Source: Pedobacter sp. AK013
Lineage (GTDB): Bacteria > Bacteroidota > Bacteroidia > Sphingobacteriales > Sphingobacteriaceae
Length of the DNA stretch: 64,000 bases
Direction of reading: 5' to 3'
Assembly: GCF_014205835.1 (NCBI RefSeq)
Contig: NZ_JACHCQ010000004.1
Location: 62,001-126,000 of the forward strand
Shown: positions 1 through 9,378 of the stretch, piece by piece
How the letters are laid out: each line of letters opens with the position of its first letter
How positions within the stretch are numbered: position 1 is the first letter of the stretch
The notes under the pieces: generated by a model
Told to the model about the DNA's origin: nothing
The model's input: the letters and a program-made list of their open reading frames with translations, nothing else
Database searches by the model: none
Program-made: the position numbers and the translations under genes

Positions 1-55
1 AATGATACTGTGAAAGTACACATTCAACCGTTCTCTCATCCAATAATTTTAAAAA

Positions 56-931
56 ATGAAGAAGGTAAAAGTTGGCTTGGTGCAGATGAGCTGTACTAAA
101 GATAAGCAGGAAAATTTAGATAAAGCGATTACGAAAGTAAGGGAAGCCGCTGCAAAAGGTGCACAGATTGTGTGTTTGCAAGAGCTTTTTACTTCTTTGT
201 ATTTCTGTGATGTTGAAGATTACGACAATTTCGACTTAGCTGAAGCTATTCCAGGGCCATCTACTGATGCTTTACAGGTGGTAGCGAAAGAATTGGGTGT
301 GGTAATTATTGCTTCTTTGTTTGAGAAACGTGCTGAAGGTTTGTATCACAATACCGCAGCTGTTTTAGATGCCGACGGTTCATATTTAGGTAAATACCGT
401 AAAATGCATATTCCTGATGACCCTGCTTTCTACGAAAAGTTCTATTTCACCCCAGGCGACTTGGGTTACAAGGTATTCCAAACCAAGTTTGCTAAAATTG
501 GTATCCTGATCTGTTGGGATCAATGGTATCCTGAAGCTTCACGTATTACGGCTTTAATGGGTGCCGATATCATGTTCTATCCGACCGCAATTGGCTGGGC
601 GACTGACCAGGATGAAGAAACCAATCAAGATCAATACAATGCTTGGCAAACGATCCAACGTTCGCATGCAGTTGCAAACGGTGTGCCTGTAGTAAGTGTA
701 AACCGTGTAGGTTTTGAGCAAGATGGTGCAATGAAATTCTGGGGTGGAAGTTTCGCCACAAATGGACAGGGCAAAATACTTTATTTGGGTTCTCACGATC
801 AGGAAGAAACCGAGGTGGTTGAACTCGATTTATCAGAATCTGATTTCTTCCGGAAACACTGGCCTTTTTTAAGGGATAGAAGAATAGATTCTTACCAGCC
901 GATTACTAAGAGATATATTGATGGCGACTAA
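56..931 (+). CDS. aguB: N-carbamoylputrescine amidase
   Basis: This is a cytoplasmic carbon-nitrogen hydrolase of the nitrilase superfamily that should hydrolyse N-carbamoylputrescine to putrescine, CO2 and ammonia, the last step of the agmatine route. The Glu-Lys-Cys triad is visible: E43 in CLQELF, K116 in YRKMHIP and C153 in LICWDQWYPE. The length of 291 aa is normal for AguB. The ATG follows an A-rich stretch without a Shine-Dalgarno sequence, usual for Bacteroidota. The stop codon lies just before aguA, the agmatine deiminase, so both steps are adjacent and probably co-transcribed. The neighbour makes this assignment much more specific than the family alone would. Confidence 0.92.
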   Translation: MKKVKVGLVQMSCTKDKQENLDKAITKVREAAAKGAQIVCLQELFTSLYFCDVEDYDNFDLAEAIPGPSTDALQVVAKELGVVIIASLFEKRAEGLYHNTAAVLDADGSYLGKYRKMHIPDDPAFYEKFYFTPGDLGYKVFQTKFAKIGILICWDQWYPEASRITALMGADIMFYPTAIGWATDQDEETNQDQYNAWQTIQRSHAVANGVPVVSVNRVGFEQDGAMKFWGGSFATNGQGKILYLGSHDQEETEVVELDLSESDFFRKHWPFLRDRRIDSYQPITKRYIDGD

Positions 932-962
932 GCTTAAAGACCAAAGCATAAAACGAGAATCC

Positions 963-986
963 ATGGTTCGTGTCCTCACGGACCAT
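963..986. repeat. Hairpin between aguB and aguA
   Basis: The arms ATGGTTCGTG and CACGGACCAT pair over 10 bp with one G-U wobble and a TCCT loop. It lies in the short gap after aguB. Such a strong stem argues that this stretch is untranslated leader, not the N-terminus of aguA. It has no T tract, so it is probably not a terminator; it may be a processing site or a dispersed palindrome. Confidence 0.5.
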
Positions 987-1007
987 TCATTTTATAAATT
1001 AAATCAG

Positions 1008-2084
1008 ATGTCAAATTTCCCTCCTAGAGAAAATTTAAATATTAATCAATTCGATTATTCTCCAAAGCAGCAGGGTTATGCTTTTCCTGCCGAGTGGGCC
1101 AAGCATGAAGCTACCTGGTTGAGCTGGCCGCATAAAGAAGCTTCATGGCCTGGAAAGATCGAAACAATTTACGAACCGTATTGCCAGTTTATTAAAGCTG
1201 TTGCTGAAGGTGAAAAGGTACGCATCAATGTTAAGGATGAAGAAATGAAAGCTTTTGCGGTTTCTGAATTAACAAAAATAGGTGCCGATTTAAGCCAGAT
1301 TAAATTTTATTTCAACGAAACCAACGATGCCTGGTGCCGTGACCATGGTCCTGCAATTGTGCTGAAAGGAAATGAAAAAGCTGTTGTAGATTGGGGATAC
1401 AATGCCTGGGGTGGAAAATATCCACCATTTGATCTAGACGACGTTGTGCCAACTAAAATTGCCAAACATTTCAATCTGCCTTTATTTACACCAGATATTG
1501 TGATGGAAGGAGGTTCAGTAGAGTTTAATGGTGCCGGAACAGTTTTAACCACAACAGCCTGTTTATTGAACAAAAACCGTAATCCACATTTAACCAAAGC
1601 GCAGATTGAACAATATTTGCTAGAATATTATGGCCAAGATCAGGTATTATGGTTGGGTGATGGAATTGTTGGAGATGATACGGATGGCCATATTGATGAT
1701 ATTACGCGTTTTGTAAATGAAGACACGGTTTTAACTGTTGTAGAAAGCAACCCGCTGGATGAAAATTATATCTTGTTACAAGAGAATCTAGAGGCCCTAA
1801 AAGCCATGAAGCTTAAAGATGGTAGACCATTGAACATTGTTGAATTGCCAATGCCTTCGCCAGTTATTCATGAAGATACTCGTTTGCCTGCCTCATATGC
1901 AAACTTTTACATTGCCAATGCAGCAGTAATTGTTCCGATTTTTAACGATGTAAACGACCAGAAAGCTTTAGATATTATTCAAGATTGTTTCCCTGATCGG
2001 AAAGTGATCGGTATTAATTCAGTAGATATTATCTGGGGATTGGGAAGCTTTCATTGTTTGAGTCAGCAGGAACCTGCAGTATAA
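1008..2084 (+). CDS. aguA: Agmatine deiminase
   Basis: Agmatine deiminase of the peptidyl-arginine-deiminase family converts agmatine to N-carbamoylputrescine and ammonia, feeding aguB directly upstream. Supporting motifs are FPAEWAKHEATWLSWP near the N-terminus, WCRDHGP, GGSVEFNG, GDDTDGHIDD, and the catalytic Cys in FHCLSQQEP close to the C-terminus. The frame is open further upstream (TTG at 918, ATG at 921 overlapping the aguB stop, ATG at 963). The ATG at 1008 is preferred because it gives 358 aa, close to the family size, and leaves the hairpin at 963-986 outside the gene. If the ATG at 921 is used instead, the two genes overlap and are translationally coupled. Confidence 0.9.
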   Translation: MSNFPPRENLNINQFDYSPKQQGYAFPAEWAKHEATWLSWPHKEASWPGKIETIYEPYCQFIKAVAEGEKVRINVKDEEMKAFAVSELTKIGADLSQIKFYFNETNDAWCRDHGPAIVLKGNEKAVVDWGYNAWGGKYPPFDLDDVVPTKIAKHFNLPLFTPDIVMEGGSVEFNGAGTVLTTTACLLNKNRNPHLTKAQIEQYLLEYYGQDQVLWLGDGIVGDDTDGHIDDITRFVNEDTVLTVVESNPLDENYILLQENLEALKAMKLKDGRPLNIVELPMPSPVIHEDTRLPASYANFYIANAAVIVPIFNDVNDQKALDIIQDCFPDRKVIGINSVDIIWGLGSFHCLSQQEPAV

Positions 2085-2093
2085 TTTATTGAT

Positions 2094-2462
2094 ATGAAAC
2101 TGAGCAGAATAATTTTATTCGGTAATGATATTAGTGCGCTAAAGGTCTTTTATCAGTCCATTTTTAATTTTTCGTTAATCGAAGAAATTGAAAACGAATG
2201 GCTAGTTTTCAACGCAGGAGTTATCGAAATTGCATTTCATCGGATTGGGGACTCATTCAGAAATGAGGATTCTTTTCATGCAGAAAGTAATGTTAAACTA
2301 GTTTTCAGTATTGAAGAAGATATTGAAGAGGTTCGAAAAAAACTTATAGAAAGAGGTGCAAAAATGAAAGATATCAAATCTTTTGAAGGCATTGATTTTC
2401 TTTTTTGCGACGGGGAGGACATAGAGGGAAACGTTTTTCAGCTTAGCCGGAAAAAAGCATAA
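2094..2462 (+). CDS. VOC (glyoxalase-like) family protein
   Basis: A 122-aa cytoplasmic protein with one vicinal-oxygen-chelate module: an N-terminal strand (KLSRIILFGNDISALKVFYQSIFNFSL) typical of glyoxalase and bleomycin-resistance folds, and a C-terminal DPEGNxFQL-like end that here reads DIEGNVFQLSRK. VOC proteins often form dimers around a metal, but no particular substrate can be read from the sequence. The ATG lies 9 nt after the aguA stop, so it may be carried on the same transcript. The function is unknown; the fold is fairly sure. Confidence 0.75.
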   Translation: MKLSRIILFGNDISALKVFYQSIFNFSLIEEIENEWLVFNAGVIEIAFHRIGDSFRNEDSFHAESNVKLVFSIEEDIEEVRKKLIERGAKMKDIKSFEGIDFLFCDGEDIEGNVFQLSRKKA

Positions 2463-2487
2463 TCTTTTATTGCTTTAAATTATAACT

Positions 2488-2521
2488 TTACAACATTAAA
2501 ATATTTCAATTTTACAACATT
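2488..2521. repeat. Direct repeat TTTACAACATT upstream of fabG
   Basis: Two copies of TTTACAACATT lie 12 bp apart (2488-2498 and 2511-2521) just before the fabG ATG. The spacing of about two helical turns start to start is compatible with a tandem operator, but the region is very AT-rich and chance is possible. Confidence 0.3.
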
Positions 2522-2526
2522 TCATA

Positions 2527-3270
2527 ATGAAATTATTAGAAGGAAAAACAGCGTTAATTACCGGCGCATCTAAAGGAATTGGCCGTAAAATAGCGGAGAA
2601 ATTTGCAGCGCAGGGTGCTAATGTAGCATTCACCTATTTATCATCAGTAGAAAAAGGTGAAGCCTTGGAACAAGAATTACAAAGTTTTGGAACAAAGGTT
2701 AAAGGTTACCGTTCTGATGCGTCTAAATTTGCTGAAGCTGAGCAATTGATCAATGATATTGTAGCTGAATTCGGGACCATTGATATTGTGGTAAACAATG
2801 CTGGTATTACTAAAGATGGTTTGTTAATGCGTATGAGCGAAGAAAACTGGGATGATGTGATTAATATTAACTTAAAATCGATCTTTAATGTAACCAAAGC
2901 AGCTTCTAAAGTGATGATGAAAGCGCGTAAAGGTGTTTTTATAAACATGAGTTCGGTTGTTGGTATTACTGGTAATGCAGGTCAGGCAAATTATGCAGCT
3001 TCTAAAGCAGGTATTATTGGTTTTACCAAATCAGTAGCTAAAGAATTAGGTTCGAGGAATATCCGTGCTAATGTGGTTGCACCAGGCTTTATCCGTACCG
3101 AAATGACTGAGGTTTTAGATCCAAAGGTTGTTGAAGGCTGGGAAAAAGATATTCCATTAAAACGTGCTGGCGAAACGGAAGATATTGCTAATGTTTGTGT
3201 GTTCTTAGCATCAGATATGAGCGCTTATGTAACTGGTCAAACTTTATCTGTTTGCGGTGGGATGCTGTAG
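2527..3270 (+). CDS. fabG: 3-oxoacyl-[acyl-carrier-protein] reductase
   Basis: A 247-aa classical short-chain dehydrogenase that should reduce 3-oxoacyl-ACP with NADPH in fatty acid elongation. The cofactor motif TGASKGIG is at residues 12-19, NNAG at 90-93, the catalytic Ser in NMSSV near 143, and Tyr156/Lys160 in YAASK. The C-terminal part (RANVVAPGFIRTEMT and the VTGQTLSVCGGM end) is typical of FabG. Other SDR enzymes share this architecture, but the length and tail favour FabG. A hairpin with a T tract follows the gene. Confidence 0.88.
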   Translation: MKLLEGKTALITGASKGIGRKIAEKFAAQGANVAFTYLSSVEKGEALEQELQSFGTKVKGYRSDASKFAEAEQLINDIVAEFGTIDIVVNNAGITKDGLLMRMSEENWDDVININLKSIFNVTKAASKVMMKARKGVFINMSSVVGITGNAGQANYAASKAGIIGFTKSVAKELGSRNIRANVVAPGFIRTEMTEVLDPKVVEGWEKDIPLKRAGETEDIANVCVFLASDMSAYVTGQTLSVCGGML

Positions 3271-3328
3271 GGAGGTAGAAGGCATAAGGTTTAAGGTGGA
3301 GGTTTTCTTTCCAAAGCCGTAAAATAGT

Positions 3329-3370
3329 AAAGGCGTAAGGCGGGTAGTTACCCTAAACCTTACGCCTTTT
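3329..3370 (+). terminator. Intrinsic terminator after fabG
   Basis: The arms AAAGGCGTAAGG and CCTTACGCCTTT form a 12-bp stem with a 17-nt loop and end in a short T run. It separates fabG from the convergent L,D-transpeptidase gene. The flanking AAGGTTTAAGGT-like text belongs to a dispersed repeat family. Confidence 0.65.
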
Positions 3371-3412
3371 AGCTTTTACCTTGTTTAAGAACAGAACTTT
3401 ATAACATTTCAA

Positions 3413-4147
3413 CTACTTTACAACATATTTCCCTTTTACCTCACTTACATTAGCTTGGTTTTTATTTTTCTCAAAAGCTAAATACCCTGGCTGCAATGAT
3501 TTCCAAAAACTTGCCTGAGCCGGAAACTGTGCTGAATATTTCTTTAAATTTTCATTTGTCATTTTGAAAGGATAGATGTTAACAGGAATCTTCTCCTGAC
3601 CTGCATTTCTGGCTTCAACGCCCAAAACATAAACTTCTTTAATTTTTTCGTCCGTTAATGGAATACAGCCCACAGTAACACAATTGCCGTGGATGTAAAT
3701 ATCACCTCCAGGTTTTCTATCTTTTCCTGTTCTGGCATAATCTACCGTATTTGGGTAATTCACCCCAAGAGATAAGTGAAAATTACTCATTGGGTTGAAA
3801 ACGTTAACGTAGTAGAAACCTTCCGGCGTTTGTCCGTCGCCTTCAATTACTTTTGGACCAATAGTACCAGAATGTGCACAGAAATCGTAAGTTCTGAATA
3901 AAGAATAGGTTTTAGCAGAATTACTCCTTAACCATACTTCCAGTTTGCCTTCAGTTTTGTAGGCATTGATTATCATAGAGAATTGATCTCCATAACCACC
4001 AGCCTGAATAAATTTTTTCAGCGTTTCCCATTTTTCATTATAGGCCTTTTCTACTCTTTCAAATTTGATTTGAGTTTCTTTAAAATTATTTTGGGCATTC
4101 ACCATGAGGCTTAGAGATAGCAGAAACGTTAAACAGATTAATTTCAT
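3413..4147 (-). CDS. L,D-transpeptidase family protein (YkuD fold)
   Basis: A secreted 244-aa protein with an N-terminal signal peptide (MKLICLTFLLSLSLMVNAQ). It contains a YkuD-type L,D-transpeptidase domain from about residue 85 to 215. The catalytic signature HGNCVTVGCIPL is intact, with H153 and C161. Upstream GDGQTPEGFYYVN is the usual substrate-loop motif of the YafK/ErfK type. Family members cross-link or trim peptidoglycan stem peptides, or attach proteins to them, in the periplasm. Which of these this one does cannot be read from sequence. It stands alone, convergent with fabG. Confidence 0.85.
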   Translation of the reverse strand: MKLICLTFLLSLSLMVNAQNNFKETQIKFERVEKAYNEKWETLKKFIQAGGYGDQFSMIINAYKTEGKLEVWLRSNSAKTYSLFRTYDFCAHSGTIGPKVIEGDGQTPEGFYYVNVFNPMSNFHLSLGVNYPNTVDYARTGKDRKPGGDIYIHGNCVTVGCIPLTDEKIKEVYVLGVEARNAGQEKIPVNIYPFKMTNENLKKYSAQFPAQASFWKSLQPGYLAFEKNKNQANVSEVKGKYVVK

Positions 4148-4187
4148 AAAGATTGATTTGGTTAAAACTAACGAATTTATCTTTTTT

Positions 4188-4243
4188 AACCGCTAAGGTC
4201 GCCAAGATTTTCTAATTGTCGCGCGCAAAGGACGCTAAGTTTT
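4188..4243. repeat. Degenerate GCTAAGG/GCAAAGG intergenic repeat
   Basis: The divergent gap before the VWA-like gene holds repeated short units: CGCTAAGGTCGCCAAG and, further on, CGCAAAGGACGCTAAG. Similar strings of CGCAAAG units are scattered between genes in many Bacteroidota genomes. No open frame covers it. Confidence 0.5.
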
Positions 4244-4350
4244 GAAATTGCAGGATGTACATTTTCATTATGGTACTTTACGTAAATTCTTTGCTCAATT
4301 ACGGTTAATACCCTTGAAAATTTCCTCAAAATTACCATCTTTATAAAAGT

Positions 4351-6435
4351 ATGAATAGTTTTTTTTCAGGTACATCTATTTTGTTTTTTCTCGGTTGCTT
4401 GGCTTTGGGTGTGCTGTATGCCTGGTTGCTTTATCGCGACAACAAAAATTTAGATAAAAAACTTCAGTATGGCTTAACTGCATTACGGATTATCGCAGTA
4501 ACTACCATTGCTTGGTTAATATTTGCACCACTTATCAAAACGCTAAATTACACCTTAGATAAGCCCATAATTATTATCGGACAGGATAATTCCCTCTCTG
4601 TAGGTCAGGTTAAAGCGGTTGGTTTCGACCAAAAATTATATGAGCAAAACCTCAAAACTTTACAAGATAAACTATCAGACAAGTACGAAGTGAAAACGCT
4701 TCACTTTGGCGACCAGGTATCAGATGGTTTTGATTTTAAAAATCAGGGAAAATTAACTGATGCTTCGGCCTTTTTTCAGAAAATTAGAGATGAATATACC
4801 AACAGAAATGTTGGTGCCATTATTTTAGCTACGGATGGTATTTTTAATCACGGTGGAAATCCGCTGTATAGCGTTAATCAGATTAATGCCCCGGTATACA
4901 CGGTTGCCTTGGGTGATAGTATTCCAAAGCGTGATCTATTGATCTCAAATGTAAATTACAATAATATTGTGTATTTGGATGATGACTTTACGGTTGAAGT
5001 TCAAGTGCAGGCTTTTCAAAGCAATGGTGAAAACACCTCTTTAACGGTTAGTCAAAACGGAGCTAAGATTGAGCAACAGAACATAGCCATTAATGGAAGC
5101 GCTTTTGTTAAAACGATTCCTGTTAAGATTCATGCAGGTAAAATTGGCGTTCAGAAATATACAGTGCAATTGGGAGCCCTACAAAATGAAATCACGACCA
5201 GAAATAATAGCCAGACCTTTTACGTAGAAGTTATTGACGGTCGGCAGAAGGTATTGCTTGCAGCGGCTGCACCACATCCCGATTTAAGCGTATTAAAAGA
5301 GGCCATTTCACTCAATAAACATTACGAAGCTAAATTAGCCCTTGCTGATGGCTTGAATGCGGCAGATCCTTCTAAATTCGATTTAATTGTATTATATCAA
5401 TTGCCAGATGCGCAGAATATTTCATCAGCCTTTCTCAAGAAGTTGACAAACCTAAAAAAACCACTTTGGTATATTTTGGGTGCACAGAGCAATATCAATA
5501 CTTTTAACCAGATCCAAAATCAGGTGAATTTAAGTGCTACCAATGGTTCGCTCCAGGAAGTATATGCCGATCCTGCTAATGGATTTACTAGTTTTAATCT
5601 TACGGAGGAAGATAAAAAACAAATTTCTACCTTCGATCCTTTGCTTAGCCCATTTGGAAGGTTGAGCGTAAATGCAGGCGCAATACCTGTTTTTAACCAA
5701 CGCATAGGCAAAGTAAGTACGCAACAACCATTGTTGTTTTTTGCTAACGAAAACGGCACTAAAGCAGGTTATTTAATGGGAGAGGGGTTATGGCGCTGGA
5801 AACTTTCAGAAGCCGAAAATGAAAGTAATCAATCAGTTTTAAACGACCTGGTTTCAAAAACAGTTCAATACCTTTCGGTTAAAGATGATAAGCGGAGGTT
5901 TAAGGTGTTTACTTCAAAGTCTGCTTACGATGAAAATGAAAGCATCCAGTTTAATGGCAATCTTTATAACGATAGCTATCAACCTGTAAATGAGTCGGAA
6001 GTTAACCTTCAGGTTAAAAATGAAGCAGGCAAAGTGTTTAGTTATATTTTTTCTAAAACAGAAAATGGTTATCAGCTAGATGCAGGAACCATGCCTGCAG
6101 GAAATTATTCTTATTACGCCAATACCGAACTGGGCGGAAAGAAATTTACAGCTACCGGTAGTTTTTATATAAATGCGCTGATTTCGGAATTCCAACAAAC
6201 AACAGCCAATCACCAGCTTTTAAATACCCTATCTAAACAAAGCAATGGCAAATTGTTTATGCCAGAAAACCTGCTTAAAATAGCCGACGAGATTACTAAA
6301 AATGAAAATATTAAAACCATCAGCTACGAAGACCGTAAGTACGATGAACTGATTAGTATGAAATGGCTGTTCGGCTTAATTTTGATTTTGCTAGGAGTTG
6401 AGTGGTTTTTAAGAAAGCGGAACGGGGAACTCTAA
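4351..6435 (+). CDS. VWA-like membrane protein, Bacteroidota type
   Basis: A 694-aa protein with two N-terminal membrane helices (about residues 8-25 and 42-62), a large exported part and one C-terminal helix (about 668-685). After the second helix IIIIGQDNSLSVG resembles a von Willebrand A MIDAS motif (DxSxS), and NVGAIILATDGIFNHGG gives the ATDG strand. Middle and C-terminal parts look like beta-sandwich domains, with a Rossmann-like stretch (about 300-390) similar to class I glutamine amidotransferase-like modules. Related proteins sit beside BatA-type operons, but here no partner is adjacent. The function is unknown. Confidence 0.65.
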   Translation: MNSFFSGTSILFFLGCLALGVLYAWLLYRDNKNLDKKLQYGLTALRIIAVTTIAWLIFAPLIKTLNYTLDKPIIIIGQDNSLSVGQVKAVGFDQKLYEQNLKTLQDKLSDKYEVKTLHFGDQVSDGFDFKNQGKLTDASAFFQKIRDEYTNRNVGAIILATDGIFNHGGNPLYSVNQINAPVYTVALGDSIPKRDLLISNVNYNNIVYLDDDFTVEVQVQAFQSNGENTSLTVSQNGAKIEQQNIAINGSAFVKTIPVKIHAGKIGVQKYTVQLGALQNEITTRNNSQTFYVEVIDGRQKVLLAAAAPHPDLSVLKEAISLNKHYEAKLALADGLNAADPSKFDLIVLYQLPDAQNISSAFLKKLTNLKKPLWYILGAQSNINTFNQIQNQVNLSATNGSLQEVYADPANGFTSFNLTEEDKKQISTFDPLLSPFGRLSVNAGAIPVFNQRIGKVSTQQPLLFFANENGTKAGYLMGEGLWRWKLSEAENESNQSVLNDLVSKTVQYLSVKDDKRRFKVFTSKSAYDENESIQFNGNLYNDSYQPVNESEVNLQVKNEAGKVFSYIFSKTENGYQLDAGTMPAGNYSYYANTELGGKKFTATGSFYINALISEFQQTTANHQLLNTLSKQSNGKLFMPENLLKIADEITKNENIKTISYEDRKYDELISMKWLFGLILILLGVEWFLRKRNGEL

Positions 6436-6451
6436 GTTTGGAGTTGGGTGG

Positions 6452-6477
6452 GCAGTCAGATGTTTTCATCTGACTGC
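6452..6477. repeat. Palindrome GCAGTCAGATG/CATCTGACTGC
   Basis: A perfect 11-bp stem with a TTTT loop lies between two convergent genes. No T tract follows, but a bidirectional role in transcript ends is possible. A second, related palindrome follows at 6525-6548. Confidence 0.55.
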
Positions 6478-6524
6478 TAGATATCTTCTGATAAATAGTT
6501 GAAGCTCTTAGATTAATTCGAAAA

Positions 6525-6548
6525 GTGTCAGCTGGTAACACCTGACAC
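6525..6548. repeat. Palindrome GTGTCAGCTG/CACCTGACAC
   Basis: The arms of 10 bp pair with one mismatch around a GTAA loop. The core TCAG(A/C)TG/CA(T/C)CTGA is shared with the palindrome at 6452-6477, so both look like copies of one short palindromic repeat. Confidence 0.5.
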
Positions 6549-6574
6549 TACGGAAATTAAAACCCCCAACTGTT

Positions 6575-7189
6575 TTAGTGCCATTCGTCCCGGTAAACAA
6601 ACTTGGGCATGTGCCATTCGAAACGTATGGAAAGCAACCTTAGTGTTAAGCCTACTATGGCAGCCAGAACAGTAGCCAGCATTTCTGAACCATGAAAATG
6701 CTCTATGCCGATATAAATGGCACCGGTAACAATAGCTGCACTGGCATAAATCTCTTTTCTAAAAAGAAATGGAACTTCATTACAAAGTACATCGCGAAGC
6801 ACGCCGCCTGCACAACCGGTTATCATGCCGCTAAAAAGTACAATTAAATAAGGTAAATGGATTTGCTGCGCTACCTGACAGCCAATAATGGTAAATACCA
6901 CTAAACCTAAAGCATCGAGATAAAGAAATAACTTTTTAAGCTTAGTCATGATCGAAGCAATAAATGCAGCAAGCAAGGCTGCGGCAGCGGTAATCACTAA
7001 ATATTCAGGGTGTTCTACCCAGCTCATCGGGTAATGCCCAAACAGTACATTTCTAACTGTTCCACCACCTAATGCTGTAACCCAGGCAATAATACAAACA
7101 CCAACCCAATCCATATCACGTCTACCAGCAGAAAGCGCAGCAGTCATAGCTTCGGCTGTTATGGCGATAATGTAAAGGATGTGGAGCAT
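6575..7189 (-). CDS. Trimeric intracellular cation channel (TRIC) family protein
   Basis: A 204-aa integral membrane protein with about seven hydrophobic helices and two copies of the family glycine motif: ALGGGTVRNVLFG in the first half and GCAGGVLRDVLCNEVP in the second. This internal duplication is the mark of the UPF0126/YadS-like bacterial TRIC channels, which form trimeric potassium-selective pores in the inner membrane. The start at MLHILYI leads straight into the first helix. It has no obvious functional partner; the DivIC-like gene lies upstream on the same strand across a repeat-filled gap. Confidence 0.85.
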   Translation of the reverse strand: MLHILYIIAITAEAMTAALSAGRRDMDWVGVCIIAWVTALGGGTVRNVLFGHYPMSWVEHPEYLVITAAAALLAAFIASIMTKLKKLFLYLDALGLVVFTIIGCQVAQQIHLPYLIVLFSGMITGCAGGVLRDVLCNEVPFLFRKEIYASAAIVTGAIYIGIEHFHGSEMLATVLAAIVGLTLRLLSIRFEWHMPKFVYRDEWH

Positions 7190-7194
7190 TCGAA

Positions 7195-7288
7195 TGGTTA
7201 ACTGTTTGAATTGGTTAATCGGTTAACTTTTTGGCGAATTGTTTAATAGTTGGATTGTCAACTGCCAATTGAAAATTGTCAACTGAAA
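7195..7288. repeat. Degenerate GGTTAATTGGTTAAC intergenic repeat
   Basis: The gap between the TRIC and DivIC-like genes is filled with GGTTAAC/AATTG/CAACTG words, including GGCGAATTGTTTAA and GTCAACTGCCAATTG. In reverse complement the same words occur in similar form at 33231-33310, in front of an unrelated gene. Confidence 0.6.
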
Positions 7289-7289
7289 A

Positions 7290-7589
7290 CTAATCTTTTT
7301 TCTCTTCCTGGATAATCACAAAAACATCTTCATTGTCTTTTTTCATGAAATATTTTTCGCGGGCAAATTTTTCAGCTGTATTCAGATTGGTGTTTAGTTC
7401 GTTTAAATCTTTTTTAACCTGAGCGGTTTCTTTCTCAAAATATTCTTTTTCTTGCTGCAATTTGTTGGCCTGACTACGGTATTCGTATTGCGACATCATA
7501 TCGTTTTTATCGAAAAATAGCATCCACATCGCAAAAGCGACAGTTGCAAGGAAATATTTATTGCGGAAAAGATCTATTAAACGTTTCAT
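7290..7589 (-). CDS. DivIC/FtsB-like septum formation initiator protein
   Basis: A 99-aa bitopic membrane protein: a short cytoplasmic N-terminus (MKRLIDLFRNKYF), one membrane helix at about 12-27, then a coiled coil at about 35-75 (YRSQANKLQQEKEYFEKETAQVKK) and the conserved AEKFAREKYFMKKDNEDVFVI end. This is the layout of FtsB/DivIC, a divisome protein that works with FtsL and FtsQ. The short EREKYxMxxxxEDVF motif is the best diagnostic. It lies downstream of eno on the same strand, as in several Bacteroidota, but hairpins separate them. Confidence 0.85.
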   Translation of the reverse strand: MKRLIDLFRNKYFLATVAFAMWMLFFDKNDMMSQYEYRSQANKLQQEKEYFEKETAQVKKDLNELNTNLNTAEKFAREKYFMKKDNEDVFVIIQEEKKD

Positions 7590-7651
7590 ATTTTTCTCGA
7601 AAACCGTTATTAAGCCTGTAAGGTTTGTAGAACAAATATAGTATTAAAATA

Positions 7652-7686
7652 AAAACATCCGAAGATTTAAAATCTCCGGATGTTTT
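7652..7686 (-). terminator. Terminator-like hairpin after eno
   Basis: The arms AAAACATCCGAAGATTT and AAATCTCCGGATGTTTT pair almost completely. On the minus strand the stem is followed by a T-rich run (TTTTTATTTT), which suits an intrinsic terminator for the enolase transcript. Confidence 0.6.
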
Positions 7687-7724
7687 CCAAATAAGTTTTT
7701 CAACTTGTTAACATTAAATTGGAT

Positions 7725-7784
7725 TGTCATGTTGAGCCTGTCGAAACATCTATCGAAAAGTTCTTCGACAAGCTCAGAATGACA
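7725..7784. repeat. Dispersed palindromic repeat (TGTCATxxTGAGCxTGTCGAA type)
   Basis: TGTCATGTTGAGCCTGTCGA at 7725 and TTCGACAAGCTCAGAATGAC at 7764 are imperfect inverted copies of about 21 bp with an 18-nt loop. This pattern is a common interspersed element in Bacteroidota genomes. It lies in the gap just downstream of eno. Confidence 0.6.
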
Positions 7785-7797
7785 CTCAACATAAGGA

Positions 7798-9249
<1,452 letters not shown>

Positions 9250-9348
9250 TTAATATTAGCGTTCTGTAATGCTGAGGTTATAATTTATTATATAAAAATC
9301 AATATAAATTGCAGAAGATTTCTATTATGGTGATAGTCTGTGATAAAC

Positions 9349-9364
9349 CGTCATTGCAATGACG
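9349..9364. repeat. Perfect 16-bp palindrome CGTCATTGCAATGACG
   Basis: A short self-complementary sequence 15 bp after the end of the DUF2911 gene. It recalls the CGTCATTGCGAG ends of dispersed repeats in this group and may be a remnant of one. Confidence 0.4.
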
Positions 9365-9378
9365 ATCTTTCTATCCCC

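Noticed and set aside
1..55. The 3' end of an upstream gene at the left edge.
   Set aside because: One frame is open from base 1, but it overlaps aguB by about 45 bases and has no recognisable motif, so it cannot be supported.
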